A stretch of DNA of 64,000 bases, taken from NCBI GenBank assembly GCA_038049695.1, contig CP142454.1:88558501-88622500 (forward strand). The letters run 5' to 3'. The notes under the pieces are model-generated. The model had not been told where the DNA came from. It saw only the letters and a list, made by a program, of their open reading frames with translations, and made no database searches. The stretch comes from Cinnamomum chago. Its lineage: Eukaryota > Streptophyta > Magnoliopsida > Laurales > Lauraceae. A program made the position numbers and the translations under genes. The stretch's first letter is position 1; every line of letters begins with the position of its first letter. Positions 45,454-58,500 of this stretch are shown piece by piece.

Positions 45454-46556
45454 TTCTACTCCTCTCTTGCGCGAGTTTGTATTCTATTTGCTTGTGTTAG
45501 TTATGATCTCTTTCTGGAGTTTTTTGTCTCCTCTTGTGCAGTATCTAAGGGTCCCAACCCAAAAAAAACAAGATTTGTTTGCCTCATTTTATGACTTTCT
45601 GATGCTACATTTTGTGGATCGGTGTCTACTATACACTTACAATTGTCATTTCTTGAAGTTACGTTTTACAGAAAAAGTTTCTCCCTCAATTACCAAATGC
45701 ATCCAAGTGGGTCCCATAAGCTGGGCCACAAAGTAAAGCGTGCGGTCCACCCATAGGTGAAATTCTTCCATGTTCAATGGCTCACCACTCATTATGGGTC
45801 CCGAGACTGGGTAAAGGATGATGAGAGTTGGATTGGGTAGGTTGACACCTAGCGTAAAATCTTATCACACCCCAAACATGAAAACATGAATTCTGAGATA
45901 AATTGACAATTCCAAGATAGTTGGGACACGACTTTGATGATAATGATAATGATGATGATGATGAATAGTTGTTGTATATATATCTAATCTATTTACCTAA
46001 GATGGTTTTGATCTCACAACGGTATATATTAATGAATATTCCTGCTAGCGTGACGTGACATGGGAATATTTGTGACCGTTGTTAAATGAAATTAAATAAA
46101 TAAACTAAATAATTAAGGGTTATTAGATTAGCTCCCTATTAAAAAAAAGTCCAAGAAAAAGATATCTTTTGTTTGATCTATGAAAAGAAAGTGAGCTGTA
46201 AACCACCCAAAGTTATTGTCATGCATCACGCAGCCCTCTTGTATCATGAGGTTATTCGGCCTTAAGTCCATCCATCTTATCCTGTATTTCATTCTATCAT
46301 CACGCGCGGTTAATTAGTACTGATTTAATGATATTTATACTATAGCTTTAGAATTTAGATGGAACAATAGACTTCAGAAGATTTTTTTTCCTCTTAAAAC
46401 GGATTAAATTATGCTCATAACCAAAAGACTTTCTTAGGGCCTTTTCTTTATTGGAATTCCACAAACTCATGTCTGAAGAATAAATAATTCTCCAAAAGTA
46501 GTCCTCCACGTGGAATTCCCGAATCCTCCTTAATCTGCAGTTGAACATCAAATAAT
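45454..46556. other. GLR-B upstream DNA, paralogous to 9370-11070
   Basis: It resumes the duplicated unit after the Copia insertion: 'ttctactcctctcttgcgcg' aligns with 9367 on, 'atttcttgaagttacgtttt' with the empty site of the solo LTR at 9601, and 'aattaagggttattagatta' with about 10908. No gene was recognised. Confidence 0.8.
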
Positions 46557-47293
46557 GCCAAGGATAGGGGTGAGTATTCGGTCGTTCGGTCGGTTTTGGT
46601 TGAAATTTTGACCGAACCGGAACTTTTCGGTCGAAAAATTCTTAACCGAATCGACCGAATTATGAGTTGTAACTGAATTCGACCGAATCGACCGAACCGA
46701 AAATATTTCGGTTAAATTTCGGTCAATTCGGTCGAAATGTCATATGTTGGGCTTTGTTATGGGGCCCAAATTTGTTGGGAACATTTCTATAATAAAAAAC
46801 CCAAAGTATAGACAACTAGCAAATTCTAAATATCCAAAATAAAAAAGATATTAAAGCCAATGTTGAAACTAAATATCCAAAATAAAAAATATATTAAATC
46901 CAAGTATTCAACAATTTATCAGCCTTAAGAGTTTAGGCATCTATGACGTTTACAACTGATTACATAGACAAAAATAACATTAATATTGGACTTCTCAGCT
47001 TCCATCTTCAAACTCTATGCTCCAAGTGATCATCCATATCTTCATGCTCACATAGCAAGACTTCCATCTTAAACAATTGCATAAGAAAGAAAGTTATGTT
47101 ATTTAAACTCAAAATCCAAATAATCAACAAGGGAAACAAAAATGAAAAAACAAATGGTGGGCGTGGGTGGAAGAGCTGTGTTCATTTTGGCTCTTCTTTT
47201 TACTTTCTCAGCCTTTGCTACTGGTTACATGCTTTACATTAGTGAGTAGTCTTTTAAAATAGATTGCAGACAAAGTACAATGAGAGAGATACC

Positions 47294-49527
47294 TTATACA
47301 TCATAGCAATCCGATTCCAATCCAAGCCTAGGCAAATCTGATATATAAGAAAATATGTACAAGTAAGATTAAAATAATGCAAAAAACAATGTAAGGAAAA
47401 AAAAAAAAAAGGAAATGTTGCACATTACCATCATCCAACTTCTCAATTCCTTCTGAGTCCTCCTCAATGACATTGGAAATTGGTGAACCACAAAGCCAAT
47501 CTTTAGCACAGATTTGGGCTTGCACCATCCTTGGAGTCAAAGAAGTCCTATATGCATCAAGCACACGTCCACCAGCACTAAAGGCATTTTCCGAAGCAAC
47601 TGTAGATGCTAGAATGACTAGCACATTATGAGCCATTTGTGATAGAATAGGGTACCTTGAAGAGCTAAGCTTCCACCATCCCAATAAATCAAAACCCTCT
47701 TTATCTTCTTCAATTCCTTCAGAAAGATATTTGTCTAACTCAGTCTTAGCATTCTCATCTTGAACTATAGATTTAAACTTTTTGAAACCAGAAATATAGA
47801 CATCTGTGAAGCTTTCCCCTGTTTGTTCTACTTCTTCAGCTATCAATGATTGAGCTTTGTCACTTGCTTGTCCACTTAAGGATGACATCTTCCTTTTATA
47901 GTCATTGAACATGTCATAAGTAGCATTTCTCACTTCCAGTGCCATCTTCTCGCCTAATTTTCCTGGCTGCATTTTACCGATGACATAATCCACATACTCT
48001 AACTTATACCTAGGATCAAGTGCAACCGCAATGTATATTACCATATTCATCTTGCCAAATTCCCCATAATATTTATCAATTTTTTCTTTCATTGCACTCC
48101 CCATAATGCTTAATTCAAGGTCACTGCTTTTCTTCCATTGTTCTAAGAGACAATGCACAGCACTAATGTCATTAAACATATAGCTTGAGGTCACATATGA
48201 AGTTCCAGAAATTCGCAAAGTAAGATCATAAAAATGCTTCAAAAAAATGACAAGCTTCTTGACCTTTTCCCAATCACAACCATCTGGAATTCCTTTGCCT
48301 CCTCGTAAGTCAATTTTATACATGTGATCCAATTCCTCAAACCTCTCAAAAGCCGGTATAAATCTTTGAGCTGCATCCAACATCAAATATGTGGAATTCC
48401 ATCTAGTGCTTACATCAAGGCACAAAAATTTCTTGCTTTGTATCTTCTCCATTTGGATACACTCCTTAAATTTTGCAATCCTAGATGGTGATTGTCTCAC
48501 ATATTTAACAGCCCCTCGAACACGATCTACAGAGTTACCCATATCCTTTAACCCATCTTGCACAATCAAGTTCACAATATGTGTCATACACCTCATGTGA
48601 AGGTGTTTAGCTTTCAAGATACTTCCATCTTTACTTCCGAATCTCCTCTAAGATTTTCATTGCTTGATCATTAGAAGTTGCATTATCCACCGTAATGGTG
48701 AACACATTAGATATCCCCCACTCCACCAAGCACTTTTCAATTGCCCTAGATATGGAATCACCTTTATGACTATCGATTGGACGAAAATTTAATATTTTCT
48801 TATGCAATCTCCAATCAATGTCGATAAAATGCGCCGTGAGACACATGTAGTTTATCCTTTGCAATGATGTCCAAGTATCGGTAGTCAACAAAATCCTCCC
48901 ACATGAATCTTTCAAAAACGTCTTCAACTTAGTCTTCTCTTCCATGTAAAGATTGTAACAATCTTTAGCTATGGTCCACCGGGAAATCATTCGAAACTTA
49001 GGTTGCAAGGTAACAACAAATTCCCTAAACCCTTCATTTTCAACATATTTAAAAGGCAACTCATCAATGATGATCAATTTTGCCAACATTTTCCTGCTAA
49101 ACTCATTGTCAAACTTCCAGTTAGCTAAAGTACCCATCTTCTCACTTTCTCCTTCTTGACTACTTGCTACTTGAAATGACAATAGTGATTGTTGTTTCTT
49201 AGCAATTCCCAAGTACTTCTTACACTTAGTCAAGTGATAATTTAAAGAACTAGTACCATTTGACTTACTATTGCAATGAAATAGCCTCCCACAGTAATTA
49301 CAATTAGCCCTCAAGTTACCATTATCATCTTTTATTCTTTTGAAGTGTTTCCATGCTTCTGCACGTAGTTCCATTGCCTTCCTTTTCCCTTTGCCATCTC
49401 CAGTTGCTGGATTTTCAGTTGGTGGATCTTTCGTTTGGGCACCAATTGGTGGATTTTCTGTTCGAGCATGTACAATTGAAGCTGATGGCTCTTTAGTTGT
49501 ATTGAGATTATTCCCTTCTTGTGCCAT
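47294..49527 (-). pseudogene. hAT transposase (BED finger, RNase H-like core, dimerisation domain), frameshifted
   Basis: It starts at MAQEGNN (ATG 49527). A BED zinc finger is at C76, C79, H98, C102. The core includes LLTTDTWTS. Around 48635 two bases are missing relative to the duplicate (gaatctcctctaag versus gaatctcttctctaag), giving a frameshift after ILEEIRK. The second frame (48617 to 47429) carries CLDVSTRWNSTYLML, the hAT C-terminal dimerisation region SSRYPILSQMA and ASTVASENAFSAGGRVLD. A small intron (47428-47338) and last exon (47337-47294) are inferred. RICESLEEPER-like family; otherwise nearly intact. Confidence 0.9.
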
Positions 49528-50495
49528 CTGTTCAAGACTCAAACACAGTACAAAATGAGCATTAGTATAAAGAAAATATGTCCAAAATTCTTGTAGCATC
49601 CATACACAGAGAATAAGTTCAATTGAACACGCATCCAAAATCCAAAAGGCATACCATAAAATCTGTCCAAGACCCACATGGTCCCCTGCTATAAATCTTT
49701 AACATGGGTACTCATTTTTAGGTTTGTAAAAGTCAAAGCAAAATTACATCTCCACAAAAGAACAAGAATAGTATAGTCTGTCTGGGACCACATCCAACTA
49801 AATAACAAAAGCACACAATACACTAGTAGTTTGTAACATTAAACAAGTAAAAACTTTTTGAGAAGCGTCAACCAAATGTCCACCGTTGGTAAAGATTTGT
49901 TGGTTGTCAATGAAGATCTGAGAGAAAGGGCTAATTACTTGAGCTGCTTCAGCCTCCAAGTTGACTCTTGGGTCTTGGCTTGGTTAGTGCTAGGTGTCGC
50001 CGCCCGCTGTCCAAGAGAGGAAAAGAAGAGAGAAGATGGAAAGTTAGTTTACCTTTTTAGGGTTTTTACTTTTTAGTGTTGTGTGGAGGAAAAGAAGAGT
50101 CAAGAGAAGATGAAACGTTAGTTTACCCTTTTAGGGTTTTTTACTTTTTAGGGTTGTGTGACTTGTGTCTTCACTATTTTGTTTCAATTTTAAATTTCTA
50201 ATTTTCATAAAATGAAATTATAATTACAACAAATGATGTCATGTACTCATTTTATTTATATATACAATATATTTGATATATCTAAAATACAAACTTTTAT
50301 ATATATATATTAATAAATCCGGTTAATTCGGTTAATTTGGTGAAAAAAATCCAAAACCGAACCGAACTATATTATCCAAATTTGCTGTAAATCTTAACCG
50401 AACCTAACCAATTTAACTGTTTCACCGAACCAAATAAAAAATTTCGGTTCGGTTCGGTTCGAAACTTCGGTTCGTTAGACAGACGCTCACTCCTA
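48596..50495. repeat. 1900-bp direct repeat, left copy
   Basis: It aligns with 50496-52395 at a constant offset of 1900 bp at both ends, with small compensating indels inside. It covers the transposase 5' half, upstream region and right terminus of the hAT element. Confidence 0.93.
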
Positions 50496-51429
50496 TGTGA
50501 AGGTGCTTAGCTTTCAAGATACTTCCATCTTTACTTCCGAATCTCTTCTCTAAGATTTTCATTGCTTGATCATTAGAAGTTGCATTATCCAACGTAATGG
50601 TGAACACATTAGCTATCCCCCACTCCACCAAGCACTTTTCAATTGCCCTAGATATGGAATCACCTTTATGACTATCGAGTGGACGAAAATTTAATATTTT
50701 CTTATGCAATCTCCAATCATTGTCGATAAAATGCGCCGTGAGACACATGTAGTTTATCCTTTGCAATGATGTCCAAGTATTGGTAGTCAACGAAATCCTC
50801 CCACATGAATCTTTCAAAAACGTCTTCAACTTAGTCTTCTCTTCCATGTAAAGATTGTAACAATCTTTAGCTATGGTCCACCGGGAAATCATTCGAAACT
50901 TAGGTTGCAAGCTAACAACAAATTCCCTAAACCCTTCATTTTCAACATAATTAAAAGGCAACTCATCAATGATGATCAATTTTGCCAACATTTTCCTGCT
51001 AAACTCATTGTCAAACTTCCAGTTAGCTAAAGTACCCATCTTCTCACTTTCTCCTTCTTGACTACTTGCTACTTGAAATGACAATAGTGATTGTTGTTTC
51101 TTAGCAATTCCCAAGTACTTCTTACACTTAGTCAAGTGATAATTTAAAGAACTAGTACCATTTGACTTACTATTGCAATGAAATAGCCTCCCACAGTAAT
51201 TACAATTAGCCCTCAAGTTACCATTATCATCTTTTATTCTTTTGAAGTGTTTCCATGCTTCTGCACGTAGTTCCATTTCCTTCCTTTTCCCTTTGCCATC
51301 GCCAGTTGCTGGATTTTCAGTTGGTGGATCTTTCGTTTGGGCACCAATTGGTGGATTTTCTGTTCGGGCATGTACAATTGAAGCTGATGGCTCTTTAGTT
51401 GTATTGAGATTATTTCCTTCTTGTGCCAT
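50496..51429 (-). pseudogene. Second copy of the hAT transposase N-terminal half
   Basis: Starting at ATG 51429, it has the same BED finger and core start as 49527, without the frameshift (LEKRFGSKDGS continues in frame). The coding sequence stops matching at 50496, where it abuts the terminal repeat of the first copy, so the C-terminal half is absent. Confidence 0.9.
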
Positions 51430-52395
51430 CTGTTCAAGACTCAAACACTATACAAAATGAGCATTAGTATAAAGAAAATATGTCCAAAATTCTTGTAGCA
51501 TCCATACACAGAGAATAAGTTCAATTGAACACGCATCCAAAATCGGCCAAAAGGCATACCATAAAATCTGTCCAAGACCCACATGGTCCCCTGCTATAAA
51601 TCTTTAACATGGTTGACTTTTTAGGTTTGTAAAAGTCAAAGCAAAATTACATCTCCACAAAAGAACAAGAATAGTATAGTCTGTCTGGGACCACATCCAA
51701 CTAAACAACAAAAGCACACAATACACTAGTAGTTTGTCAACATTAAACAAGTAAAAACTTTTTGAGAAGCGTCAACCAAATGTCCACCGTTGGTAAAGAT
51801 TTGTTGGTTGTCAATGAAGATCTGAGAGAAAGGGCTAATTACTTGAGCTGCTTCAGCCTCCAAGTTGACTCTTGGGTCTTGGCTTGGTTAGTGCTAGGTG
51901 TCGCCGCCCGCTATCCAGGAGAGGAAAAGAAGAGAGAAGATGGAAAGTTAGTTTACCTTTTTAGGGTTTTTACTTTTTAGTGTTGTGGAGAGGAAAAGAA
52001 GAGTCAAGAGAAGATGAAACGTTAGTTTACCCTTTTAGGGTTTTTACTTTTTAGGGTTGTGTGACTTTTGTCTTCACTATTTTGTTTCAATTTTAAATTT
52101 CTAATTTTCATAAAATGAAATTATAATTACAACAAATGATGTCATGTACTCATTTTATTTATATATACAATATATTTGATATATCTAAAATACAAACTTT
52201 TATATATATATATATTAATAAATCCTGTTAATTCGGTTAATTTGGTGAAAAAAATCCAAAACCGAACCGAACTATATTATCCAAATTTGCTGTAAATCTT
52301 AACCGAACCTAACCAATTTAACCGTTTAACTGAACCAAATAAAAAATTTCGGTTCGGTTCGAAACTTCGGTTCGTTAGACAGACGCTCACCCCTA
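50496..52395. repeat. 1900-bp direct repeat, right copy
   Basis: This is the second copy of 48596-50495. Its left boundary is exactly the last base of the first copy's terminal repeat (ACTCCTA at 50489-50495). Its right end is the true element end next to the TSD. Confidence 0.93.
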
Positions 52396-53521
52396 GCCAA
52401 GGATGTTAAGCTACTCTTGACTTTGACTTGTGGATTGAATTCATGAATTTCAGACATCCAAAATCTCAGGGACAGCTATCACATTAGCATGTTTGAATTT
52501 AAGACCATCAGTAATTTAGTAAGAGATTCTGGTAGAGAAACAACTAACAAGCCTATGCAGTTGAATGAAGTCGCAGTTAAGATTCGCAATTTGCTCAAGT
52601 CAAGTCAGATGTATTTGGTAACACAATGTTTGACTGAATTTTTATAAGATGACATGTTTTACGGGTAATTTTCTTCTAGAATATTACCCAATGAGAGGAA
52701 GGCATCCAAGTAGTTTCCAAGTGGGCTTGACCACAAGGGCCAGTATGCGGTCTGGTAGTAGGTAAGTGTACGTACATCAGATGGTGTTGACCTCTCATCA
52801 GATGATAGCATAGAATTGAAATATTGGTAACCTTTGTTACAAAAAACTTAAACAATTAAAATAAATAAGTAAAAGTGTTATTATTAAGTTTCTTTAGGTA
52901 ATCATTTACTCCTCAACACTCCCCTCAAAGTGGAATCGGGGCACACTTTTGAAAACATGCATATTTTTTTTTCGTCGTTTCTTTAATTTGGGATCCGAAC
53001 TAGTGATTAGTTGACTCTAATACTATATTAAGCAATCTTAAACAACCATGTCTACCAAAACCTTGAGGCGTATTTGATTATCTCTACAAAAATAAAATAA
53101 TAAAAAACAAGTCCCATGAGAAGATCCCTATTGTATGATCAAAGATTGTTGATAAACACCCTGCTATGAAATAAGTGCTTTTTTCAAGAACTAAAACTAG
53201 AACCTGAAATTTAGAGGTATTTGTTCTAGGAAGAGTCTCATTAGTCTGTATGGCTATTGGACTCTTATAGCAAACGTACTAAACAAAACAACATTAACAA
53301 ATTGCTTGAATGCAACATATAAAGAGAGCTTTTTAATGGTTTTCTGATTTAGAGACGTACCTAAAGATTAAATCCAAATTAATTGTAGCTTACATCCAGG
53401 TTGTTGGGCCGGTATTGGTTTCAAATCCAATGTCTTATTGGGTCTAAACTCAGGTTCACACGCATAGGAAGCTATTAGTAATATGACAAATTTAAAATGA
53501 TATATATTTATTATTTTATTT

Positions 53522-53629
53522 TTTACATTAAGTCGCAATTATATTAATAGTGGAAACAAGGTCCACAAAAGGATCTTTACATTAAGTCGCAATTATATTA
53601 ATAGTGGAAACAAGGTCCACAAAAGGATC
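53522..53629 (+). repeat. 54-bp tandem duplication
   Basis: Two perfect copies of a unit beginning 'tttacattaagtcgcaatta' lie at 53522-53575 and 53576-53629. This is a simple recent duplication in intergenic DNA. Confidence 0.92.
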
Positions 53630-53649
53630 GAAAGAACCAAGAACAAGAA

Positions 53650-53665
53650 ATAAATAAATAAATAA

Positions 53666-53722
<57 letters not shown>
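53650..53722 (+). repeat. (AAAT)n and (TA)n microsatellite
   Basis: Six aaat units are followed by about 25 TA units. Tyr/Ile-repeat frames crossing it are artefacts. Confidence 0.93.
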
Positions 53723-53725
<3 letters not shown>

Positions 53726-55587
53726 GTCCACGAAAGAACCGGTTGTGTAGGGGTTCGGTGGTATGAAATGACGCTGACCTTAAATACGTGTTTTCCGCTG
53801 CTTAATTTGAGTGGAAGGCCTGCATATTCAGGATTTTTAAAGAGTGGAAAACTTGTAAACTTCCTCAACAACCCTTCACTCAATTTTTTTCATTTCTTTC
53901 CACTTCAGGCTCAGTCAGCCCAGCTTCTACACAATAGCCCGACACGACACAAATGTCGGCATTCTCTATTCTCTCAATCTCTTTTTTCTTTTATGATTCT
54001 CTCTTCTCTTTCTTCCTCTTTGCCTAGATTCACCAAGAACGTCACTCTCTATATATATATACAAATTAGGGATAGTGATGAGTACCTTTGAATCAAATAA
54101 ATATGGACATAAAATGCCTTCTTCCAAATGGATTCAATGAATTGCGCCTTGGATTTATGTTTTCCTTTTTGAAAATGTAGGCCACTATTTTTACACACAA
54201 TCAGAGCTGCTGTCTCTAACAAACGCACACCACATATATTGAAACCATTCATATGTAAAGTCGTTTGGGTGCTTTGGTTGCATTTTGGTCTTATAGCTCA
54301 TTCTTTCTTTTGGGATATTCAGCTTGCATAATGTTATTGCACTTTTTCTACTTTATCATATCACTAAATGATTAAAAAAAAAAACCTTATCTTTTTAAAA
54401 ATAAAGTCAAAAAACTATTTTCTCAGAATATTGGTATCTCATAAATATTGGGGGAAATGGAAGAAGCAACATTCTACTAGGGCTACCGATTCGGCCCATT
54501 GATGAGGGGACCTGGCCCATCCCACGAAGTGTGCGCTGTTATTCTTGTCCTAAACCCCAACTGTACGGTAGGACCCAACTTGGCCTCGCCAGCCCAAGAT
54601 GATAGGGTTCAGTGTTGCGGTTGGCTTTTACAGAGAGGAGGAGCCTAGGGAGATCTTTCCAACCCCCCCAAGTCCCAGTGGAGCCCCATCTGGTCCCCAC
54701 ATCATGGTACGCACGGTCATCCAGTGCACGAGGTGCTACAAAGGACCGTGTAAGAGCTTGTTGATTGATGGGGTCCACCTTACAAATATTCTTTCAACCA
54801 GCCCAGCCTGGCTCAATCCACTGTTTCTCTTTTTCCCTTCTTTTCTTTTCTTTTTTGCCTTTTTCGAATATTTATGTTAGGGTTATGATAAAGCAAAGTA
54901 ACAAAAACATCACAAGGTATATGACAAAGTAGCACACCTTGGACCACCATATTGCCTGGTAATTCCTTTTTTTATTATAAAGTACAGACTCTTGAGATTT
55001 TTTAGTGAAAAGACTGAGACTATTTCTAATGGAAAAGGACCCCATCTTTGGTCCAAACTGGGAGAGCATGTTTGAACCAATCAGAGGGTGCCACATGGGA
55101 GAAAAAAAAATTAGGAGATGAGATGGAATTGGGTTGACATCTCTCTCCCATGTGGCACCCCAAGTGGTCCAAACAGAGATCCGTTTCCACAAATATGACA
55201 GTGAAGTCAGACAAAATTACAGCTTTGAAATTCCCTTAATGCTGACTTTGGATTTGAATACTATCTAATTAGTTATTACTCCTCTCTCATGACAAGTAGG
55301 AGAAGACGAAGATGAGGGACTACTAAGAAAGAAGGTTTAAGAAAAAAAAAACATTAATTTTAATCCAACGGTCCAATTCATTTGGATCAGTGTCGAATCC
55401 TCAAGATCCATGACATATGGGGAGTGGGGCTGAAATTGATTATGTGCAAGACAGCGGAACAGGAACATTTGCCTTATTTATTACTCCTCATGACAGGGAG
55501 GAGAAGATGAAGAATGAGAGAGTATCTAAAACAAAACAGTGCAAAAGAAGAAGAAAGTCTCATCTCCAACAGGGAAAAGAGAAGAAG

Positions 55588-58500
55588 ATGTCCCACTTCC
55601 AATCTTTTCTTCATCTCCTCTTATTGCTCATAGCAATGGAAGGATGGGTCTTTACGCCAGCAACTGCTGGACAGCCCATGAGAATTGGGGTTCCTGTGAA
55701 CTCTCCATCCCACAAGTATGTGAGGGTGAAATGCAACCAAACTTCCAACAAATGCTTCGATGGTTTCACCATACGACTCTTCAAACTGATTCTAAAACGT
55801 CTGCGTTACAACAAGCCCTATCAATTCATTCCATACAACGGCAGTTATGACTCTTTGGTTCAGCAAGTGTTTTTGAAGGTAAATATGTTGTCCTGTTAAT
55901 CTACATAATGCATGCATGTCATGTCGGAGGGAAATGATATGTCCAGATCATTTTAGGATGTTTTCACATTCACATCAGTTGTTGGTGGGGATACGCATTT
56001 ATCTAGTATAGATAGAGTTCTGAATCAGGGACATTTGAGGCTTTGATTTGGAAAACACGAGTGAACCGCCTGTCTATTGAAAATCTGATTTGCTCAAAGT
56101 TTCTCCAAGTTTTACCCTAGTAAGAGTTAGTTGCACTATAATATTTATCTTTGATAGCAAATGTGATTCATTCAATCTTTTTTCTCTTTTTTTTTTTGTT
56201 TTTGCTAGGTGGCCCAATGGCCACGAGAGGTGGAATAAACATGCCCACCCATGAATCGATCCCTGCTTCGAACTATGGGAGCGAGTGTGCTTAACCACAG
56301 CGACACTCTATGATTCCCGATTAACACAATATTATCCATATTCATTTCACTTTTTTCTTCAAATGTGTAGTGGGACCATCTCTTCTTGAGGAAAGATTTG
56401 TGGGATATGGCATACACTAGGAGGGCATTTACTTGAGCGGCTCAGGGTTTTCAATAAGTAGTACCCACTGTAAAAATCTACTAAGGTCTAAGAGGATCTA
56501 GATTCATAGTATTATATATACTTTATTAGTTACCTGGGAAAGCATAGAAAGAGGAGAGATTATAGGGAAGTAAGAACTATTTAACATCTAAGCCTATTTC
56601 ACAACACATGTGGCCCAGCGATGTCCAGCACAAGTGTTTGGTTAGAGGAATTCCGAGAATTCTTGACTAGGGGAAGAACCACAATGGTTTCACAATGTTC
56701 AAATACAATCTATCATTTAGGAAGCTGGATTGTGAAAATTCCAAAGATCAAAAGTGACTTTCATAAGATTGGTTTATAGAATTTCAATGCTCCAAATACA
56801 TTATTTGAAACTGCTGTGAGAAATTTATCACTTGCAATTCTCACTAGAATTCCCAGATCTAACTTTTGCACAAATTGTCATCTTCTTATTCTTCTCTCTC
56901 TCTCTAATTTGAGGAGAAAGAAATTTGATGCAGCAGTAGGCGATATATCAATCGTGGCGAATCGAACACAATATGTAGACTTCGCTCAGCCCTACACACC
57001 GAGGGGAGTGAGGATGGTTGTGCGTGAAGAGGCAGAGGCTGGAAAGGCTTGGATGTTCGTGAAGCCCTTCACAAAGATGATGTGGGCACTGACAGGAGCC
57101 ATATTTCTGTACAATGGCCTCATCGTCTGGTTGATGGAGAAGTCAGGCAATGAAGAGTTACAGGGCTTATCATTTTGGAGCCAATTCGGCAGCTTGGTCT
57201 GGCTCTCCTTCACCACCCTCTTCCCCATTAATGGTAACAGGAACTGCCATATCCCCCATGTTGTTGAGTAATTATAAGACTTTACCTCATTAATAATCAG
57301 GTCAAGCGAACCAAAGTTAATTCCGGGTCACCTTTCAAAGATCTGAACTGTTTAAAAAAATAAAACTCGATTATACCTCAGTGGAGCTAATCCGTTTTCT
57401 TTGGTGGAATTAACCATCAGATTGAAATAAACTCGATTAAACTAATAACAAAATAATCATTATTAACAAATCACAATATTTTTATCGGTTCCCTTTTTAC
57501 TGGTTTCAACGTTGGTGTATAGACCCCTGTGAGGCCCATGACGATGACCATGCCTAGGATGGAAACAGTGCTCTAGGCGTCGTGTTGCTGAATCATAAAT
57601 ATTTTCTCACATCTACTATAAAAGGGTGTGATTGTGCAGTGCTGCCGTGTTTTTCTCTTTCACGGCACTCGTTTTCCCACCGGATGCACGGTGGAGAGGA
57701 AAATATTGGCAAAACAAAGCACCGGAAATCATAGAAGGCCCGAATCCTCGCTGCACCAAATAGGTACAGGATAGCGCGGCAGTGAAAGAGAAAGACATTC
57801 GCAGTGGGCCCTAGCCCCAATTCTACGTTGGGGATGGGTGATAACTCTCTTTCCCTAATGAGATTTAAACCAGGATATTAATGAGTAGGTTTGGATTGGG
57901 CGGTGTGCCGTACATGGACCTAGAGCCTGATTTCTGCATAGAAGACCCACCCCCACTAGGGTAACAATTCCTAACCCAATGAGCCTAACCTGGATGAACC
58001 CAATCGACAGCTCATACTGATATGTCCGACCCAATTAATAACTAGTTGGTGGTCCCACTTAACCATGAACCAACCTAAATTAACCTAGCCTAACCTTCTT
58101 AACCATGAACCAACCTAAATTAACCCGGCCCAACCCTCAACGCTGTAAACCGAACCCAACTCGAGAAGTAATCTTCTGGATTGATATTTCTAACCCGATT
58201 ACTAAATGGATTGGTTTGTTCATATCCATTGGCATTGAACGCTAACCTGACCTGACTCAATAAAAACCCTCGACCAATACCCCACGTCTGTAACTATTAT
58301 TGTTGTTTTTGTTGTTGGAGCAGGAGAGAAACTCCGGAGTAATTTGTCTAGAGTGACCATGGTGGTCTGGTTGTTTGTGGCATTGGTCTTGACTCAGAGC
58401 TACACTGCTAACCTCACCTCAATGCTCACAGTTCAGCAACTGAGGCCGAGTGGTGTTGATGTGGAGACACTCCAAAGGAGCACATATAAGGTGGGGTGTA

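Larger units (their letters stand above)
46565..52395 (-). mobile_element. hAT transposon with a 1900-bp internal duplication, TSD GCCAAGGA
   Basis: Termini are TAGGGGTGAGTATTCGG and the complement of TAGGGGTGAGCGTCTGTC, with many ccgaaccgaa words subterminally. The perfect 8-bp TSD GCCAAGGA lies at 46557-46564 and 52396-52403. A complete 3.93-kb element unit (46565-50495) is followed without spacer by a second copy of its right half (50496-52395), so the right terminus is present twice and the left once. Confidence 0.93.
52404..55587. other. GLR-B upstream region
   Basis: This is non-coding. 53255-53450 aligns with 14245-14310 and 15236-15360 upstream of GLR-A. The promoter-proximal 300 bp share only purine-rich leader character with GLR-A. 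Open frames here (for example 54599-54880) are short and unmatched. An inverted pair ('catgtggcacccc' at about 55149 and 'gtgccacatgggag' at about 55087) flanks a small hairpin-prone segment. Confidence 0.6.

Noticed and set aside
55417-55587. Upstream in-frame ATG as the GLR-B start
   Set aside because: It adds 57 charged residues before the signal peptide, has no counterpart in GLR-A and would bury the signal sequence.
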